Made by a program: the position numbers and the translations under genes
Source: Acidobacteriota bacterium
GTDB taxonomy: Bacteria; Acidobacteriota; Terriglobia; Terriglobales; Acidobacteriaceae
Length of the DNA stretch: 9,150 bases
Assembly (NCBI GenBank): GCA_021781255.1
Contig: JAJXXG010000626.1
Span: 1 to 9,150, forward strand
Direction: 5' to 3'
The notes under the pieces: model-generated
Databases searched by the model: none
Told to the model about the DNA's origin: nothing
Seen by the model: only the letters and a program-made list of their open reading frames with translations
In this document: piece by piece, positions 7,307 to 9,150 of the stretch
Layout of the letters: every line of letters starts with the position of its first letter
How positions within the stretch are numbered: position 1 is the stretch's first letter

Positions 7307-7342
7307 AATATAAGTATAAGATATTATCAATTTGCCTCGCAA
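7302..7342 (-). promoter_or_regulatory. Promoter(s) of the GntR regulator
   Basis: Two readings fit on the minus strand. TTGCGA (7342-7337), an 18-base gap and TATACT (7318-7313) would start transcription about at the A of the ATG at 7306, giving a leaderless message; this agrees with the absence of a ribosome site. TTGATA (7330-7325), a 17-base gap and TATGAT (7307-7302) is the better consensus match but would start transcription inside the gene. I favour the first. Confidence 0.4.
7305..7327. promoter_or_regulatory. Palindromic operator candidate over the regulator start
   Basis: ATAATAT (7305-7311) and ATATTAT (7321-7327) form a perfect 7-base inverted repeat around AAGTATAAG. It overlaps the regulator start codon and both promoter-like hexamer pairs. 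GntR-family proteins typically bind short palindromes of this size and often repress themselves, so this is my candidate operator. The surrounding block, about 7301-7333, is very AT-rich against a GC-rich background. Confidence 0.5.
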
Positions 7343-7455
7343 TGGATGAATGCGACAGGCGACCCCTCCTCGCTACGGGTGAGGTCATTTCTATTTAAAA
7401 GAGGCAGGGCGCAAACGAACAAATTACCTGAAAAGACAGGACGGCAGGAGCCTTG

Positions 7456-8961
7456 TTACTTTTCTCGCTGCTGCCCTCTGTTCTTGAAGTTCAATACGAC
7501 ATACGAGCTGGAATAGCTATGGCTGCTGACTATGTGCGAGAGAAAGTCGCCACCGCTGAACCAGCCGTAGCCGGCGCCTACATTGAAGTGGCGGTTCAAT
7601 TCGTACCAGACGTACACGTCGACTTCGTCGCCGATGTGCCTGCCGTTCGCAATCTTGTTGACGGCGATGGCCTCGCCCGAGGTGTTGTACACCGCATCGA
7701 GTGCCGACACCGCCCAGAAGTCCAGTGCCTGTGCGCTCACGCTCAAGCGGCGGTGCGGCATCATTGTTCCACCGGCGCGCACGGACTGAATGTTCTGCCA
7801 GCCGAACAGATCGAGCGTACCGAAGCGGTCGTGCGCCTCGGGATACATGGTGTCGAAAGTCCGGTGCACACCGTCGGCCGGGTTGCTGTTACCGGAAGCG
7901 AAGTCATGCTGCGCAAAGAAGCGCGGTTGTCCACGCGCCTCGCGGAACTGGTAAGAAACGCCATAGTCGAAGGCCCAGGCCCGAATCGGGTAGGCTCCAG
8001 CCGTCCCGTTCTCAATAACCAGTTCACCCGAGTAGTCCAGCGACTCACTGGCGCGCCCCTTCATGCGCACGCCGTAGGCCCGCTCATCCCCCTTGCCGGT
8101 GGTCGTCGCAAGGGCCGCCTGCATTACTTCCGCCGGCTGCACGCGCCACAGAGCAAACGCCTCCAGGCTCGAGTGCGGCAGCAGATTGAGGATCCGGCCG
8201 TAGAGACCGTAGATGTTGTTCCCCTCCTGGTGAGGGCTAACCCCAGAGTCCTGCGGCACCACGGCTGACGCCGCGAAGATGCCCAGGCGCGCGCGCCGGC
8301 TCTGCAGATTTAGCGCCGCGGCGTCGAAGGAGCGACCCTGGTTGCGCCACTCGGAGCCGGAGATCAGCGTGTTGTTGTAATTGATAATCTGCCGCCCAAC
8401 GCGGAGGCTGAACCAGTGCTTTTCCGGATCGCCGATCTCCGCGTAGGCCAGCTTCAGGTCCCAGCGGACCTCGTTGGGCGGACCGATGGGCGGACTCTCG
8501 AAGAAGGGTCGCGCGTCCTGCACCTGGGCGCTCACGCGGAACCACGAGCAAGGCCGCACGTCGGCCTCAAGGCGAAAGCGGTTCAGTTCGTATGAGTCGT
8601 CATTTCCTGCCTCGAAGCTGGAGTTGTTGAATGCTTCGTAACGATAGCGCTCGCTCATCCGCAGGGATATCCAGCGCGGCATGCTGTCATCCAGATAGTT
8701 GACCGGCGCGAAGTCCTGGAGATCGTAGGGCTCCGCCGAGGCGCCAGTCTGGAAAGCCGGCCCATTCAGACGGCTCAACGGGTTCGACGCCGGTCCGGTG
8801 ATCCAGGCGCCATCGAGGGCGCTGGACGCGTTCTGCGTGGTTATGTCGTCCTGCGCGGCAATCGATAGCGCGCCCGCCACCAGCAGGATACCCACAACCG
8901 CCCGAAGCAGACACCCTTTGCGGTGCGCAAAGGTCGTATTTTTGGTTATCTGCTCGCTCAT
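7456..8961 (-). CDS. Alginate-export-family outer-membrane porin
   Basis: The 501-residue product has a signal peptide: a basic N-region with HRK at 13-15, a hydrophobic core at about 18-34, and likely cleavage near Ala35/Ala36. A domain resembling the alginate-export (AlgE-like) beta-barrel family runs from about residue 95 to the end. Recognisable pieces are SERYRYEAFNN, NRFRLEADVRP, the strand motif LRVGRQIINYNN, EWRNQGRSFDAAAL, and FASGNSNPADG followed by HRTFDTMYP. Such barrels pass small anionic compounds through the outer membrane; outside alginate producers they are usually of unknown substrate. The last strand ends YVVLNF but is followed by nine charged and polar residues (KNRGQQREK), unusual for an outer-membrane barrel. 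The ATG at 8961 has only a weak GAAG-type ribosome site. It lies 113 bases ahead of the GntR gene on the same strand, so it may be a target of that regulator. Import of aromatic or sugar acids is inference. Confidence 0.8.
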   Translation of the reverse strand: MSEQITKNTTFAHRKGCLLRAVVGILLVAGALSIAAQDDITTQNASSALDGAWITGPASNPLSRLNGPAFQTGASAEPYDLQDFAPVNYLDDSMPRWISLRMSERYRYEAFNNSSFEAGNDDSYELNRFRLEADVRPCSWFRVSAQVQDARPFFESPPIGPPNEVRWDLKLAYAEIGDPEKHWFSLRVGRQIINYNNTLISGSEWRNQGRSFDAAALNLQSRRARLGIFAASAVVPQDSGVSPHQEGNNIYGLYGRILNLLPHSSLEAFALWRVQPAEVMQAALATTTGKGDERAYGVRMKGRASESLDYSGELVIENGTAGAYPIRAWAFDYGVSYQFREARGQPRFFAQHDFASGNSNPADGVHRTFDTMYPEAHDRFGTLDLFGWQNIQSVRAGGTMMPHRRLSVSAQALDFWAVSALDAVYNTSGEAIAVNKIANGRHIGDEVDVYVWYELNRHFNVGAGYGWFSGGDFLSHIVSSHSYSSSYVVLNFKNRGQQREK

Positions 8962-8990
8962 CTCATCTTCGCTTTTGCAATAGAAAGCGC

Positions 8991-9019
8991 GCTATATGCG
9001 CGGGCTCTCTCGCAGGCAA
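8991..9019 (-). promoter_or_regulatory. Candidate promoter of the porin gene
   Basis: On the minus strand TTGCCT (9019-9014) and TATAGC (8996-8991) are separated by 17 bases. Transcription would begin near 8984, leaving a leader of about 23 bases before the ATG at 8961. A short inverted repeat, CGCGC (8988-8992) and GCGCG (8998-9002), covers the -10 and could be a binding site. Confidence 0.45.
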
Positions 9020-9150
9020 TCGAACTATAAGGGGCCAGCCTCGACTCTTGTGCCGAAGCGGGGGCCAAAGCGCAATGACCTCGAGTGGTCTTATCGCCTA
9101 TTTGAGGATTCGTCGGGCGCAAAAAGAAGCAAAAAACAAGAAGCGTAAAA
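9020..9150. other. Right-edge region with no supported gene
   Basis: I see no convincing gene here. An open frame begins with ATG at 9075 on the plus strand and runs off the window. It is only 25 codons, very Lys-rich at the end, and lacks a ribosome site, so it cannot be judged. The last 40 bases are purine-rich on the plus strand. Confidence 0.4.

Noticed and set aside
7307..7342. TTG start for the GntR regulator
   Set aside because: It adds 12 residues encoded by the AT-rich palindrome and promoter-like hexamers and has no ribosome site at proper spacing (GAGGAGGGG is about 20 bases away). Kept only as an alternative.
7428..7441. Small hairpin CCTG-aaaaga-CAGG after the porin gene as a terminator
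   Set aside because: A four-base stem with no T-run is too weak; other nearby pairings around 7362-7385 are also short and lack T-tracts.
7453..8268. Long plus-strand open frame of 271 codons
   Set aside because: It lies antisense to the porin gene, whose minus-strand frame gives a signal peptide and family motifs. The plus-strand product has no recognisable domain and is a shadow of GC-rich codon use.
9078..9091. GACC-N6-GGTC near-palindrome
   Set aside because: Arms of four bases in a GC-rich region are expected by chance, and no second copy was found upstream of the other genes.
9075..9150. Start of a divergent gene at the right edge
   Set aside because: There are only 25 codons, no ribosome site and a Lys-rich composition; it could be chance.
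1..9150. tRNA, rRNA, CRISPR array, riboswitch or phage attachment site
   Set aside because: I looked for direct repeat arrays, cloverleaf-like segments and conserved RNA motifs and saw none that could be supported by reading alone.

Overview
The window looks like a chromosomal piece of an acidobacterium (Acidobacteriota, Terriglobia-like). Three things point there: moderately high GC with one sharp AT-rich island near 7300; a very large Oar-like TonB-dependent receptor of the type that phylum carries in many copies; and repeated intergenic hairpins built on GGGCAC/GTGCCC. This placement is inference from gene style, not from a marker gene.

Layout. Positions 1-122 are the end of an IS5-family insertion sequence: the first 15 codons of its transposase on the minus strand plus its terminal region. 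The IS abuts, and has cut off the 5' part of, a TonB-dependent receptor gene that then runs intact to its natural stop at 3205. After a hairpin-bearing gap come two plus-strand genes: a beta-propeller-like lipoprotein with ten cysteines in its mature part (3418-4944), and a GcvT-fold protein of the LigM/DesA tetrahydrofolate-dependent O-demethylase family (GTG start at 5091, ends 6461). A near-canonical intrinsic terminator lies between these two. Both intergenic hairpins sit in copies of one repeat of about 55 bp.

On the minus strand, convergent with the demethylase, are a FadR/GntR-family regulator (7306-6488) and, upstream of it, an alginate-export-family outer-membrane porin (8961-7456). 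The regulator start is embedded in an AT-rich palindrome with promoter-like hexamers, suggesting autoregulation and perhaps a leaderless mRNA. A reasonable promoter precedes the porin.

Working together (inference): receptor, surface lipoprotein, porin and cytosolic demethylase read as a catabolic neighbourhood for uptake and O-demethylation of methoxylated, possibly lignin-derived, aromatic acids, with the GntR protein as local regulator. The receptor copy here is probably no longer functional. The demethylase appears to lack a His-His pair that I recall at the substrate pocket of its family, so its substrate may not be vanillate. No RNA genes, CRISPR arrays or phage genes were seen.
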